In this document: positions 1-6,650 of the stretch, in pieces
Position numbering within the stretch: position 1 is the first letter of the stretch
Layout of the letters: every line of letters starts with the position of its first letter
Assembly: GCA_029242295.1 (NCBI GenBank)
Contig: JAQWUF010000176.1
Location: 1 to 14,309, forward strand
Origin: UBA2040 sp002332715
GTDB taxonomy: Bacteria > Bacteroidota > Bacteroidia > Flavobacteriales_D > Crocinitomicaceae
DNA length: 14,309 nucleotides
Direction: 5' to 3'
The notes under the pieces: generated by a model
Databases searched by the model: none
Seen by the model: only the letters and a program-made list of their open reading frames with translations
What the model was told of the DNA's origin: nothing
Translations under genes and position numbers: made by a program

Positions 1-1
1 A

Positions 2-29
2 AAGGTGAGCCAAATTGGACTCACCCTTC
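2..29 (-). terminator. Inverted repeat, likely terminator of the minus-strand pspA region
   Basis: AAGGTGAG pairs with CTCACCCTT across a roughly 10-base loop, giving about 8 base pairs with one bulged G. It lies about 20 bases beyond the stop of the decayed pspA reading frame. On the minus strand the hairpin ends in TTT at the window edge, so the full T-tract cannot be seen. On the plus strand no T-run follows it. Confidence 0.45.
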
Positions 30-48
30 AAAAATAATCAAATATAGT

Positions 49-228
49 TTACGACAACTGCGACTTCAAAGCCTCTAAATCATCCTTTACCTAAGCTTCT
101 GCTTCAGAACCTTCCAAAGCTGCGTAAATTCCTTGTTCCGTCATTTTAATTGGGTTATCCAAAGAATCCAATGCACAATGTGCTTCTGCTTTACCTACTC
201 TAAAAAGTCTTTTTAACCATTCCTACAT
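49..228 (-). pseudogene. pspA: Decayed PspA/IM30 family gene (two stops, internal deletion)
   Basis: Reading the minus strand from ATG at 228 gives 60 codons resembling a PspA/IM30 (phage shock, ESCRT-III-like) protein with its middle removed. Codons 3-34 read EWLKRLFRVGKAEAH and then DNPIKMTEQGI, the classic amphipathic helix and start of helix 1. Codons 35-59 read ALEGSEAEA and then VKDDLEALKSQLS, a typical C-terminal tail. The central coiled coil, roughly 170 residues in normal 220-230 residue members, is missing, yet the two ends remain in frame. TAG stops occupy codon 2 and codon 46; both could be C-to-T changes of CAG. TAG is also a genuine stop in this genome (rocD ends in TAG), so readthrough is unlikely. 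Intact PspA binds membranes under envelope stress; this copy cannot make a working protein. The family assignment is from memory of family ends. Confidence 0.75.
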
Positions 229-249
229 AATATTCTAACTTTTATTTGA

Positions 250-507
250 TTAGTTCAAACCATTCAATTCTTCTGTGAACTTCACCTGCATATCATTGAT
301 TTTCGCCACAATTGGGTTGTAATCTTTTTTTGTTTTTGCAGCATGAATTTCTTGTAAAATTTCATCTTGAAAATCAGCTACTTTATCAAATAAAGCTTCG
401 GTTTTCTTTTCTTTTTTTGGATCAGACTCTTGAATATGGAAACATTCGTCTACCAGATCAAAAACCATGTTATTGACGTATTTCTTTAAATTTCTCTTAC
501 TTGACAT
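250..507 (-). CDS. Small conserved-type charged protein upstream of the pspA remnant
   Basis: The gene encodes 85 residues starting MSSKRNLKKYVNNMVFDLVD. It is highly charged, predicted mostly helical, and has no signal peptide, membrane span or recognised enzymatic motif. Similar short proteins beginning with a KRNLKK-like stretch are common in Flavobacteriales; I recall them without a known function. The start at 507 is preferred over an in-frame ATG at 684, because a TATATTTG promoter element lies at 531-538 and the extra N-terminal stretch does not look like part of the same protein. It lies 21 bases upstream of the decayed pspA frame on the same strand and so was probably its operon partner. 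It shows no lesion although pspA is destroyed, so it may have a role of its own or simply not have decayed yet. Confidence 0.75.
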   Translation of the reverse strand: MSSKRNLKKYVNNMVFDLVDECFHIQESDPKKEKKTEALFDKVADFQDEILQEIHAAKTKKDYNPIVAKINDMQVKFTEELNGLN

Positions 508-530
508 TTTTTCTTGTTTTTTTTCAACTA

Positions 531-538
531 CAAATATA
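531..538 (-). promoter_or_regulatory. Bacteroidota -7 promoter element of the 85-residue gene
   Basis: The minus strand reads TATATTTG, an exact match to the TAnnTTTG -7 consensus of Bacteroidota primary sigma factors. It lies 24 bases upstream of the ATG at 507, implying a short leader of roughly 15-20 bases. No convincing TTG -33 element is seen at the usual spacing. Confidence 0.5.
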
Positions 539-640
539 GTTATTCTGCAGGTTAATCGATGTCGTACTTCAAACGTATAGTGACACTTGCTGTCTTCTTT
601 TTGGAGATTGTATTGAAACTCCACCCCAACTGAAGTCTTC

Positions 641-769
641 CTAAGAGTTTTGACCGGTAATTTGGCACACCCCCATGTCTGCATTTTTCAGATCTTCCAA
701 GCTACTACCTCTATTTTTAACGAACGTCATCGTACGTTTTTTCGCATCTTTCGTTGTCGACTCTATCAT
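641..769 (-). other. Possible small or remnant ORF in the 508-901 gene-free stretch
   Basis: The 394 bases between the 85-residue gene and rocD hold no convincing gene. The best coding-like signal is a minus-strand ATG frame of 42 codons (769 to 641) containing TFVKNRGSSLEDLKNADMG. It ends at a TAG, after which the same frame continues in protein-like fashion (EDFSWGGVS) to a TGA. In a window with many decayed genes this may be a further remnant, but I do not recognise the family. The start codon, promoter and function are all unsupported. Confidence 0.2.
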
Positions 770-849
770 TTTAATTCTTAATGTTACGCGTTAATAGTTT
801 TCATTCAACATTTCCTGTGAGAAAAAAAGGAATTATGTAGCAGTTTCGT

Positions 850-857
850 TAATTTTG
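850..857 (+). promoter_or_regulatory. -7 promoter element of rocD
   Basis: TAATTTTG matches TAnnTTTG exactly and lies 44 bases upstream of the rocD ATG at 902. This would give a leader of about 38 bases and would drive rocD, the DUF2452 gene and the peroxidase gene. The -33 region has no clear TTG. Confidence 0.45.
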
Positions 858-901
858 TAGTACTTCAAGAAATTAGAAATTCACAATAGAACATTCGGAA
901 T

Positions 902-2182
902 ATGAATACGACCATACAAGCAAAAAATTCACAAGATTATATAGATTTAGAATACAAACATGGAGCTCACAATTATCATCCATTGCCAGTTGTGTTAAGC
1001 CGGGGTGAAGGAGTGCATGTGTGGGACGTTGAAGGTAAAAAATATTACGATTTCCTTTCAGCTTATTCTGCGGTCAACCAAGGTCATTGTCATCCGAAGA
1101 TTGTGAATGCAATGATGGAACAAGCGAGCACTTTAAGTTTAACTTCTCGTGCTTTTTATAATGATGCTTTGGGTCCTTATGAAAAATTCATGACAGAATA
1201 TTTCGGTTTGGATAAAGTATTGCCTATGAACACGGGTGCTGAAGCAGTCGAAACAGCTATAAAGTTAGCAAGAAAATGGGCTTACGAGAAAAATGGAATT
1301 GCAGAAAACGAAGCGATAATTGTTGTTTGTGAAGGGAATTTTCACGGTAGAACGACCACAATTATCTCGTTCTCAGATGATGCAAATGCAAAAGACAATT
1401 TCGGACCGTATACGGGTGGTTTCATTTCTATTCCGTATAATGATACAAATGCCTTAGAAGAAGTTGCGAAACAAAAAAATGTGATTGGATTTTTAGTTGA
1501 ACCTATTCAAGGTGAAGCAGGCGTTTACACTCCAGATGAAGAGTTTATTTCAACAGCACAAGCTATATGTAATACAAATGGAATGTTGTTTATTGCCGAC
1601 GAAGTACAAACTGGAATTGCGCGAACGGGAAGTTTATTGGCTGTTTGCGGTAACTGTTCATGTGAAAACAAATGTGAACAGCAAGCTACTTATACGAAAC
1701 CCGATATTCTGATTCTTGGAAAAGCATTGTCAGGTGGAGCGTATCCCGTATCAGCTGTTTTGGCAGATAACGATGTTATGGATGTAATTAAACCTGGACA
1801 ACATGGATCAACTTTTGGTGGAAATCCAATTGCAGCGAAGGTGGCAATCGCAGCGTTAAGTGTTGTAGATGAAGAAAACTTAGCGCAGAATGCTCGTCGT
1901 TTGGGTGAAATTTTCAGAAAAGAAATGAACCGAATCATCGCAGGAACTGACTTGGTTTTAAAGGTGCGTGGAAAAGGTCTTTTGAATGCCATTATTATCA
2001 ACGACACAGAGGAAAGTGCTACAGCGTGGAATTTATGCGTAGCTATGAAATACAATGGTTTACTTGCAAAACCAACACATGGTAATATCATCCGTTTTGC
2101 ACCGCCCTTGGTGATGACAGAAGCCCAATTGATGGAATGTGTGGCTATCATCGAAAAAACGATAAAAGAATACAAGAAATAG
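902..2182 (+). CDS. rocD: Ornithine--oxo-acid aminotransferase
   Basis: This is a 426-residue PLP-dependent class-III aminotransferase, full length for the family. It transfers the delta-amino group of ornithine to 2-oxoglutarate, giving glutamate semialdehyde/P5C and glutamate in arginine and proline catabolism; the protein is cytosolic. Visible motifs are NTGAEAVETAIKLAR (110-124), FHGR (147-150), the cofactor-contacting ADEVQTG (232-238) and the Schiff-base lysine K274 in ILGKALSGG, followed by HGSTFGGNP (301-309). The early HNYHPLPVVLSRGEG stretch (23-37) is typical of ornithine rather than acetylornithine aminotransferases. A short insert at 249-261 carries four cysteines (CGNCSCENKC) just before K274; I recall similar Cys-rich inserts in flavobacterial homologues. 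The ATG at 902 is preceded by a TAATTTTG promoter. A DUF2452 gene follows after 38 bases. The best alternative would be another class-III omega-aminotransferase. Confidence 0.93.
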   Translation: MNTTIQAKNSQDYIDLEYKHGAHNYHPLPVVLSRGEGVHVWDVEGKKYYDFLSAYSAVNQGHCHPKIVNAMMEQASTLSLTSRAFYNDALGPYEKFMTEYFGLDKVLPMNTGAEAVETAIKLARKWAYEKNGIAENEAIIVVCEGNFHGRTTTIISFSDDANAKDNFGPYTGGFISIPYNDTNALEEVAKQKNVIGFLVEPIQGEAGVYTPDEEFISTAQAICNTNGMLFIADEVQTGIARTGSLLAVCGNCSCENKCEQQATYTKPDILILGKALSGGAYPVSAVLADNDVMDVIKPGQHGSTFGGNPIAAKVAIAALSVVDEENLAQNARRLGEIFRKEMNRIIAGTDLVLKVRGKGLLNAIIINDTEESATAWNLCVAMKYNGLLAKPTHGNIIRFAPPLVMTEAQLMECVAIIEKTIKEYKK

Positions 2183-2220
2183 TTATCGCAACAAAAAGGC
2201 ATCTGTGATGTTTTAAGTTT

Positions 2221-2670
2221 ATGAGCGAAGAAGAATTTATAAATCCCATTGATCCGGATAAAATCACTGAAACTCCGGGAACATTGCCGTATGCGCACCA
2301 CACTGGTTCTGCCTTGGTGAAACCAGAAGATAAAGGTAAACTGAAAGGTTTGGCTTTGTCTGCCATGGAATACCAAACAGATATGCAAATGGATCAGATT
2401 TATGAGCAAATGAAACTGCTTTCTGATCAAGCGAATAGACTTCAGGATAGAAAGCGAATTTCTGAATACATTTATCAGGCTGAAATGCGTTTTCAACCAC
2501 TTATAAATCACACGTATTATTTGTATGAGAAAGAAGATGGATCTTATTTTCTTTCTTTGATTGGTCCAAATGATTGGGGGCGAAGCGGTGATAAATTCAA
2601 TTATATCGCGACGACGAAATTATTGGCCGATCATACCTGGGATGTCCTCAATAAATCTCAAGAATTGTAG
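2221..2670 (+). CDS. DUF2452 family protein
   Basis: This 149-residue protein matches the DUF2452 pattern as I remember it: a KPEDKGKLKG segment (35-44), a glutamine- and methionine-rich helix (TDMQMDQIYEQMKLL, 53-67), then YQAEMRFQPLI (85-95), the aromatic TYYLYEKEDG (98-107) and SLIGPNDWG (112-120). No signal peptide or membrane span is present, so it is probably cytosolic. The biochemical function is unknown. Its stop and the next gene's start are separated by one base (TAG A ATG), indicating translational coupling with the cytochrome c peroxidase gene; rocD ends 38 bases upstream. The family name rests on motif recognition, not on a search. Confidence 0.8.
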   Translation: MSEEEFINPIDPDKITETPGTLPYAHHTGSALVKPEDKGKLKGLALSAMEYQTDMQMDQIYEQMKLLSDQANRLQDRKRISEYIYQAEMRFQPLINHTYYLYEKEDGSYFLSLIGPNDWGRSGDKFNYIATTKLLADHTWDVLNKSQEL

Positions 2671-2671
2671 A

Positions 2672-3655
2672 ATGCAACAGAGGCAGTCGATAGTAATTTA
2701 CTTGTGCTTCATCCCTATTCTATTCTTACTCGTGTTTTGTAAATCGGACTCAGAAATTGGATCCTATCTGGGTGCTGTGTCTGTCCCAAATGACAATCCA
2801 CAGTCAGTTGAAAAAATTGCTTTTGGAAAGCAGCTTTTCTTTGACAAACGACTTTCGCTAGATAATTCAGTCTCTTGCGCTACTTGTCATGTACCTGAAT
2901 TGGCGTTTACGGATGGTCAAAAACTAAGTGCAGGTATACATAATCGACTAGCGATGCGAAATGCTCCTACTCTTTTAAACGTGGCTTACCAAAAGACTTT
3001 GATGTTTGATGGAGAGGTTCCAAATCTGGAAATGCAAGTACTCGTTCCTTTAAAAGATTCTGCTGAAATGGGGAATCAAATGAAGGAATTAATTAAAAAA
3101 TTACGCGACATTCCCGAATATCAAAAACAGGCTCAAGAAATTTTCAAAAGAGATTTTGATGCCTACGTTCTCACAAGAGCTTTGGCATCTTTCCAGAGAA
3201 GCATTATTTCCATCAACTCTCCTTTCGATTCGTATTACATGGGTAACAAAAACACAATTTCAACAAGCGCCGAACGCGGATGGATGTTATTTTCAGAAAA
3301 ATTGTATTGTACAAAATGTCATGCTCCCCCCCATTTTACGAATTTCAAAACCGAAAACAACGGCTTATATGCCACATACGAGGACAAGTTCGACAAAGGA
3401 AGATTTCGAATAAATGGAGATTCAAGTGAGATTGGTTCATTTAAAGTTCCGGTATTAAGAAATATTTCTCAAACTGCGCCGTACATGCACGACGGCTCTA
3501 TGGATAATCTTTCGGAAGTGCTTGACCATTATTCCAAAGGTGGAAACGGCCATTTAAATCAATCAACAAACTTAGTTCCTTTTACTTTGTCGAATCAAGA
3601 AAAGAAGGATTTACTTGCGTTTTTCAAGTCGCTTTCGGGCACTATTATAGATTAG
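2672..3655 (+). CDS. Lipoprotein di-haem cytochrome c peroxidase (MauG/BCCP family)
   Basis: This 327-residue protein has two c-type haem sites, CATCH (69-73) and CTKCH (213-217), and a C-terminal YMHDGS stretch (271-276) with the usual axial-Met region. This is the layout of bacterial di-haem peroxidases, which reduce hydrogen peroxide with electrons from small cytochromes or oxidise other substrates. A hydrophobic N-terminal segment (7-22) ends in LVFC with C23 as the likely lipidated residue. The following KSDSE resembles the acidic/lysine export signal of Bacteroidota surface lipoproteins, so it sits on the outer side of a membrane and haem is attached in the periplasm. The reading frame is open back to 2561, but that upstream part overlaps the DUF2452 gene; the ATG at 2672 places the signal peptide correctly. 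The exact electron donor and substrate cannot be read from sequence. Confidence 0.88.
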   Translation: MQQRQSIVIYLCFIPILFLLVFCKSDSEIGSYLGAVSVPNDNPQSVEKIAFGKQLFFDKRLSLDNSVSCATCHVPELAFTDGQKLSAGIHNRLAMRNAPTLLNVAYQKTLMFDGEVPNLEMQVLVPLKDSAEMGNQMKELIKKLRDIPEYQKQAQEIFKRDFDAYVLTRALASFQRSIISINSPFDSYYMGNKNTISTSAERGWMLFSEKLYCTKCHAPPHFTNFKTENNGLYATYEDKFDKGRFRINGDSSEIGSFKVPVLRNISQTAPYMHDGSMDNLSEVLDHYSKGGNGHLNQSTNLVPFTLSNQEKKDLLAFFKSLSGTIID

Positions 3656-3673
3656 AATTACTAAATTAGATTT

Positions 3674-3775
3674 ATAAAAATAGGAATTTTACTTTCAGGT
3701 TGCAGAGCAAACGATGGAGCCGAAACACAAAAAGCGGAATCAAACTTTCTAACAACGATTAGTATATATCATTAA
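3674..3775 (+). pseudogene. elbB: N-terminal scrap of an ElbB-like (DJ-1/PfpI) gene
   Basis: The plus frame reads IKIGILLSGCRANDGAE and then TQKAESNFLTTIS before a TAA. It resembles the N-terminus of ElbB/ES1 proteins, which start KKIGVILSGCGVYDGSEIHE, including the nucleophile-elbow-like SGC. Normal members are about 215-220 residues; here only about 33 codons remain and no start codon is in place. The first strand and the cysteine motif are well preserved, while the following helix has drifted and the rest is absent. A lipoprotein signal peptide ending in LLSGC is an alternative reading, but the DGAE continuation fits ElbB better. The assignment is from memory of the family N-terminus. Confidence 0.5.
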
Positions 3776-3848
3776 TTTACGCACAATGAATTCCTATAAA
3801 CTATTCATAAAAACGAGGATTTATTACCATTTTAACAACTAGAACTCT

Positions 3849-3856
3849 TAAATTTG
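3849..3856 (+). promoter_or_regulatory. -7 promoter element of pckA
   Basis: TAAATTTG matches TAnnTTTG exactly and lies 34 bases before the ATG at 3890. Transcription would start near 3862. That excludes the in-frame TTG at 3854, which lies inside the promoter element, as the translation start. No clear -33 TTG is seen. Confidence 0.6.
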
Positions 3857-3889
3857 CGGAACCAAATAGCTAAAAGCGAAAAAAAACAT

Positions 3890-5503
3890 ATGGAAATATA
3901 TGGTAAAAAAGGTAAAAATGTCGATCTTGAAAAATTATTAGGTTTAACAAAATTAGGTTCTCAGTTTTGGAATATGTCTCCAGCAGAATTAGTTGAAGAT
4001 TCAATCATTCTTGGAGAAGGTATGCTATCTGATACGGGAGCTATCGCCATTGAAACTGGCGAATTCACAGGTCGATCTCCAAAAGATAGATTCGTTGTTT
4101 GTGATGAGAAAACAGAAAATTCAGTTTGGTGGGGTGATATCAATATCAAGTTTACACCAGAAAAATTTGACGCTCTTTATGGCAAAATGAAATTACACTT
4201 GCAAGAGAAGGATGTGTATGTGCGAGATTCTTATGCTTGTGCTGATCCGAAATTCAAATTGAATATTCGTGTGATTACGGAAACACCTTGGGCAAATCAA
4301 TTTGCTTATAACATGTTTTTACGCCCAACTGAAGCTGAAATTGAAGATTTCGCTCCAGACTGGAATATCGTTTGCGCACCTGATTTTCAAGCAGATCCGA
4401 CTGTTGATGGAACACGTCAACCGAATTTTGCGATATTGAACTTCACCAAAAAGATGATCATCATTGGTGGAACAGGATACACAGGTGAAATTAAAAAAGG
4501 AATTTTCTCGGTATTGAATTATGTCCTACCACATGAGAAAAAGGTTCTTTCAATGCACTGTTCAGCGAATATTGGCAACGAAGACAACGATACAGCTATC
4601 TTCTTTGGTTTGTCTGGCACTGGAAAAACGACTTTGTCTTCCGATGAGAATCGTCGTTTGATTGGTGATGATGAGCACGGATGGACAGGAAACTCTCTTT
4701 TCAACTTTGAAGGTGGATGCTACGCGAAAACAATTGATTTGTCTCGTGATAAAGAACCTCAAATTTGGGATGCGATTAAATTCGGTGCCATACTTGAAAA
4801 TATTCAATTCAAAGGTGATTCTTCGGAAGTAGATTACACAGATAACTCAATTACCGAGAATACACGTGTATCCTACCCGATTCATTTCATCGACAATATC
4901 GCAGTGCCATCTGTTGGAACAGCACCAAAAAACATATTCTTCTTAACAGCAGATGCGTTTGGCGTTTTACCCCCAATTTCAAAGCTTACGAAAGAACAAG
5001 CTATGTATCATTTCATGTCAGGTTACACAGCGAAAGTTGCTGGAACTGAAATGGGTGTTACAGAGCCAACTACAACTTTCTCAGCATGTTTTGGAGCTGC
5101 ATTTTTACCGTTGCACCCCGCTAAATACGCTGAATTGTTAGGGGAGAAATTAGACGGGACTGACATTAAAGTTTGGTTGATCAACACAGGTTGGACAGGC
5201 GGATCATATGGGGTTGGAAGCAGAATGAAACTTTCATATACACGTGGGATGATTACTGCAGCTTTGACGGGCAAACTAGACAATGTTGAGTACCAAACAA
5301 TGCCAATATTCGAATTAGAAATTCCAAAACAATGCGAAAACGTTCCTAGCGAATTATTGAATCCTCGTGATACATGGGCTGACAAATCAGCATACGATGA
5401 AACGGCAAAAAATTTGGCGGGTAAATTCGTAACTAATTTTGAAAAATACAAAGCTGAAACAAGTGATGCGATAAAGGCGGCAGCGCCCAAAGTAATGGCT
5501 TAA
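3890..5503 (+). CDS. pckA: Phosphoenolpyruvate carboxykinase (ATP)
   Basis: This 537-residue cytosolic enzyme converts oxaloacetate and ATP to PEP, carbon dioxide and ADP, the entry to gluconeogenesis; the reverse direction operates in some fermenters. Family landmarks are all present: TGEFTGRSPKDRFVV (56-70) with substrate-binding R62, the metal-site region HCSANIG (223-229), the P-loop GLSGTGKT (240-247), the metal-binding GDDEHGW (259-265), NTRVSYP (324-330), the TAKVAGTE segment (380-387) and NTGWTGGSYGVGSRM (432-446). The P-loop type identifies the ATP-dependent enzyme rather than the GTP form. The ATG at 3890 is chosen because a TAAATTTG promoter overlaps the further-upstream TTG, and because homologues begin near MEIYG. 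It is monocistronic, with its own promoter and a strong terminator at 5522-5557. No lesion is seen. Confidence 0.96.
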   Translation: MEIYGKKGKNVDLEKLLGLTKLGSQFWNMSPAELVEDSIILGEGMLSDTGAIAIETGEFTGRSPKDRFVVCDEKTENSVWWGDINIKFTPEKFDALYGKMKLHLQEKDVYVRDSYACADPKFKLNIRVITETPWANQFAYNMFLRPTEAEIEDFAPDWNIVCAPDFQADPTVDGTRQPNFAILNFTKKMIIIGGTGYTGEIKKGIFSVLNYVLPHEKKVLSMHCSANIGNEDNDTAIFFGLSGTGKTTLSSDENRRLIGDDEHGWTGNSLFNFEGGCYAKTIDLSRDKEPQIWDAIKFGAILENIQFKGDSSEVDYTDNSITENTRVSYPIHFIDNIAVPSVGTAPKNIFFLTADAFGVLPPISKLTKEQAMYHFMSGYTAKVAGTEMGVTEPTTTFSACFGAAFLPLHPAKYAELLGEKLDGTDIKVWLINTGWTGGSYGVGSRMKLSYTRGMITAALTGKLDNVEYQTMPIFELEIPKQCENVPSELLNPRDTWADKSAYDETAKNLAGKFVTNFEKYKAETSDAIKAAAPKVMA

Positions 5504-5521
5504 TCAGATAGTAAGAAGAAT

Positions 5522-5557
5522 AAAAAAGCCAGTCACTTTCGTGTACTGGCTTTTTTT
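5522..5557 (+). terminator. Intrinsic terminator of pckA
   Basis: AAAAAGCCAGT pairs with ACTGGCTTTTT, with CAC/GTG pairing extending the stem toward a TTTC loop, and a run of seven T follows. It begins 19 bases after the pckA stop. Confidence 0.9.
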
Positions 5558-5597
5558 ATAAAGTAAATTTTTTCATTTTCGATTTCTACATTTTTTT

Positions 5598-6033
5598 CAA
5601 CCAATCGTTGAGCGGATGATAACCCAATTGCGAAACTTGCATCAAACGGATGATGTTGCAGTAATGTATTTCATCAACAATTATAGCGAAAACGAGATTT
5701 CTGTAGCTTTTCACACAGCAAATACCTACTAAACAGAATATGCCGTTGTGAGTTCCAAAGAAACAACTATTATCGCTCATGAATTCCTGCATTTGTATGG
5801 CGCATGGGACTTGTACGTTTCTCCATTCGATGGAGAATGGGGCCCAAAAGAGGAATAAACGTAAAGCGATGTGAAAATTTCAAAACGAAATCATTGCGTT
5901 TGTTAATCGACGAGACATTAATTCTTTGCATATTTCACCTTTGACAAGATATTTAACTGGCTGGGACAATGCGTTGGACAAGCGATATTCGAAAAGGATC
6001 GTTGGACGAAGATATAAACTGTTGGAGTATTGA
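5598..6033 (+). pseudogene. Decayed metzincin-like zinc metalloprotease gene
   Basis: The plus strand encodes a broken secreted-type metalloprotease. Frame one, starting at about 5598, reads DDVAVMYFINNYSENEISVA up to a TAA at 5730. The same frame continues through TTIIAHEFLHLYGAWDLY (zinc motif at 5778-5816) to a TAA at 5856. A shift of frame then gives KRKAM, a TGA at 5872, NEIIAFVNRRDINSLHISPL and LTRYLTGWDNALDKRYSK, ending at a TGA at 6031. HEFLHLYGAWD fits HExxHxxGxxD, the zinc-binding form with Asp as third ligand. The fragments join into a continuous C-terminal half when read across the lesions. The N-terminal half and signal peptide are absent, the pckA terminator lying just upstream. 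It carries at least three independent lesions and cannot be functional. The precise family is uncertain. Confidence 0.8.
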
Positions 6034-6155
6034 CTGAAAGCCAATTCATTAAAGGCGCAATCGATGAAATAATCTTGATCTTCAAATCAAATATGATAAA
6101 CGTATTAATCAAGAGAAATGCGGGTGAAAATAATAATATTTGTTCACACCATAGA
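6034..6155 (+). other. Unassigned stretch downstream of the protease remnant
   Basis: This short region between two convergent genes has no intact gene. The plus strand has a protein-like run, GVLTESQFIKGAIDEII, in a frame different from the end of the protease remnant. It may be extra decayed coding sequence, possibly from the same or a neighbouring lost gene, but I do not recognise it. No strong terminator for the minus-strand operon was found here. Confidence 0.2.
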
Positions 6156-6632
6156 TTAATGTAATATTGAAGATTCACCAAACTCCTTTTCGACGGCTTT
6201 AAATCGGAAATCAAAAATGTCTTTAAGTTGTTTTTTTATAAGGATTGAATTCGCAATAGCACCTATAAAACCAAACGGAGGAACATAGGTAACAATATCA
6301 GACATCACTACTTCCCCATTCTCTTCTCGAATAAAATGTTCGTGATGCCACACCTTATATGGTCCAACTCGCTGCTCATCCACAAAGTATTTTCCTTCCT
6401 CAACATGCGTAATTTCTGTAACCCATGTCATTTTGATACCAAACAATGGGCTTACTTTGTAGGCAATGATCATTCCTGGATACATTTCATCTGGAATGTC
6501 TTTAGTGATGACATCAAATCCCATATGTTCAGGGGTAATTTTCTTTAGGTTTTTTGGTGAACGCATAAACTCCCAGACTTCTTCCATTTTAGCAGGTATT
6601 CTTTGTTCTGTTTTGATTTGGTAAAAAGCCAT
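6156..6632 (-). CDS. SRPBCC (START-like) fold ligand-binding protein
   Basis: This 158-residue protein has the layout of the SRPBCC/polyketide-cyclase superfamily: an N-terminal strand (YQIKTEQRIPAK, 4-15), the typical EVWEFMRSPKNLKKITP helix (18-34), antiparallel strands with many aromatic residues, and a long C-terminal helix (about 130-153). Such proteins bind hydrophobic ligands in a cavity; the ligand here is unknown. I recall that members of this subgroup, sometimes annotated as cell division inhibitors or cyclases, lie beside TspO, SDR and photolyase genes in light-responsive clusters. It is the last gene of the minus-strand run, 18 bases after tspO. The start at 6632 (MAFYQIK) gives a full-length domain. 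Confidence 0.8.
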   Translation of the reverse strand: MAFYQIKTEQRIPAKMEEVWEFMRSPKNLKKITPEHMGFDVITKDIPDEMYPGMIIAYKVSPLFGIKMTWVTEITHVEEGKYFVDEQRVGPYKVWHHEHFIREENGEVVMSDIVTYVPPFGFIGAIANSILIKKQLKDIFDFRFKAVEKEFGESSILH

Positions 6633-6650
6633 TAGCTAAAATTTAAAAGG

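Noticed and set aside
151..160. Possible DnaA-box-like TTATCCA near a replication gene
   Set aside because: Only scattered partial matches (for example TTATCCAA) were seen, none clustered near dnaA, and single partial matches are expected by chance in AT-rich DNA.
49..228. Readthrough or reassignment of TAG as an amino acid
   Set aside because: TAG ends intact genes such as rocD, DUF2452 and dnaA; TAA and TGA interrupt other frames in the same window, so decay is the simpler explanation.
508..684. Extended N-terminus of the 85-residue gene from an ATG at 684
   Set aside because: The extension spans the TATATTTG promoter element and does not resemble the rest of the protein.
1690..2511. Long minus-strand open frame of 273 codons opposite rocD and DUF2452
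   Set aside because: It is antisense to two well-supported genes, rich in residues expected from a shadow frame, and has no family motif.
5023..5490. Minus-strand open frame of 155 codons opposite pckA
   Set aside because: It lies entirely inside pckA, whose motifs are complete; it is a shadow frame.
5918..6214. Minus-strand hydrophobic open frame of 98 codons
   Set aside because: It overlaps the end of the SRPBCC gene and the protease remnant on the other strand, and has no recognisable protein pattern.
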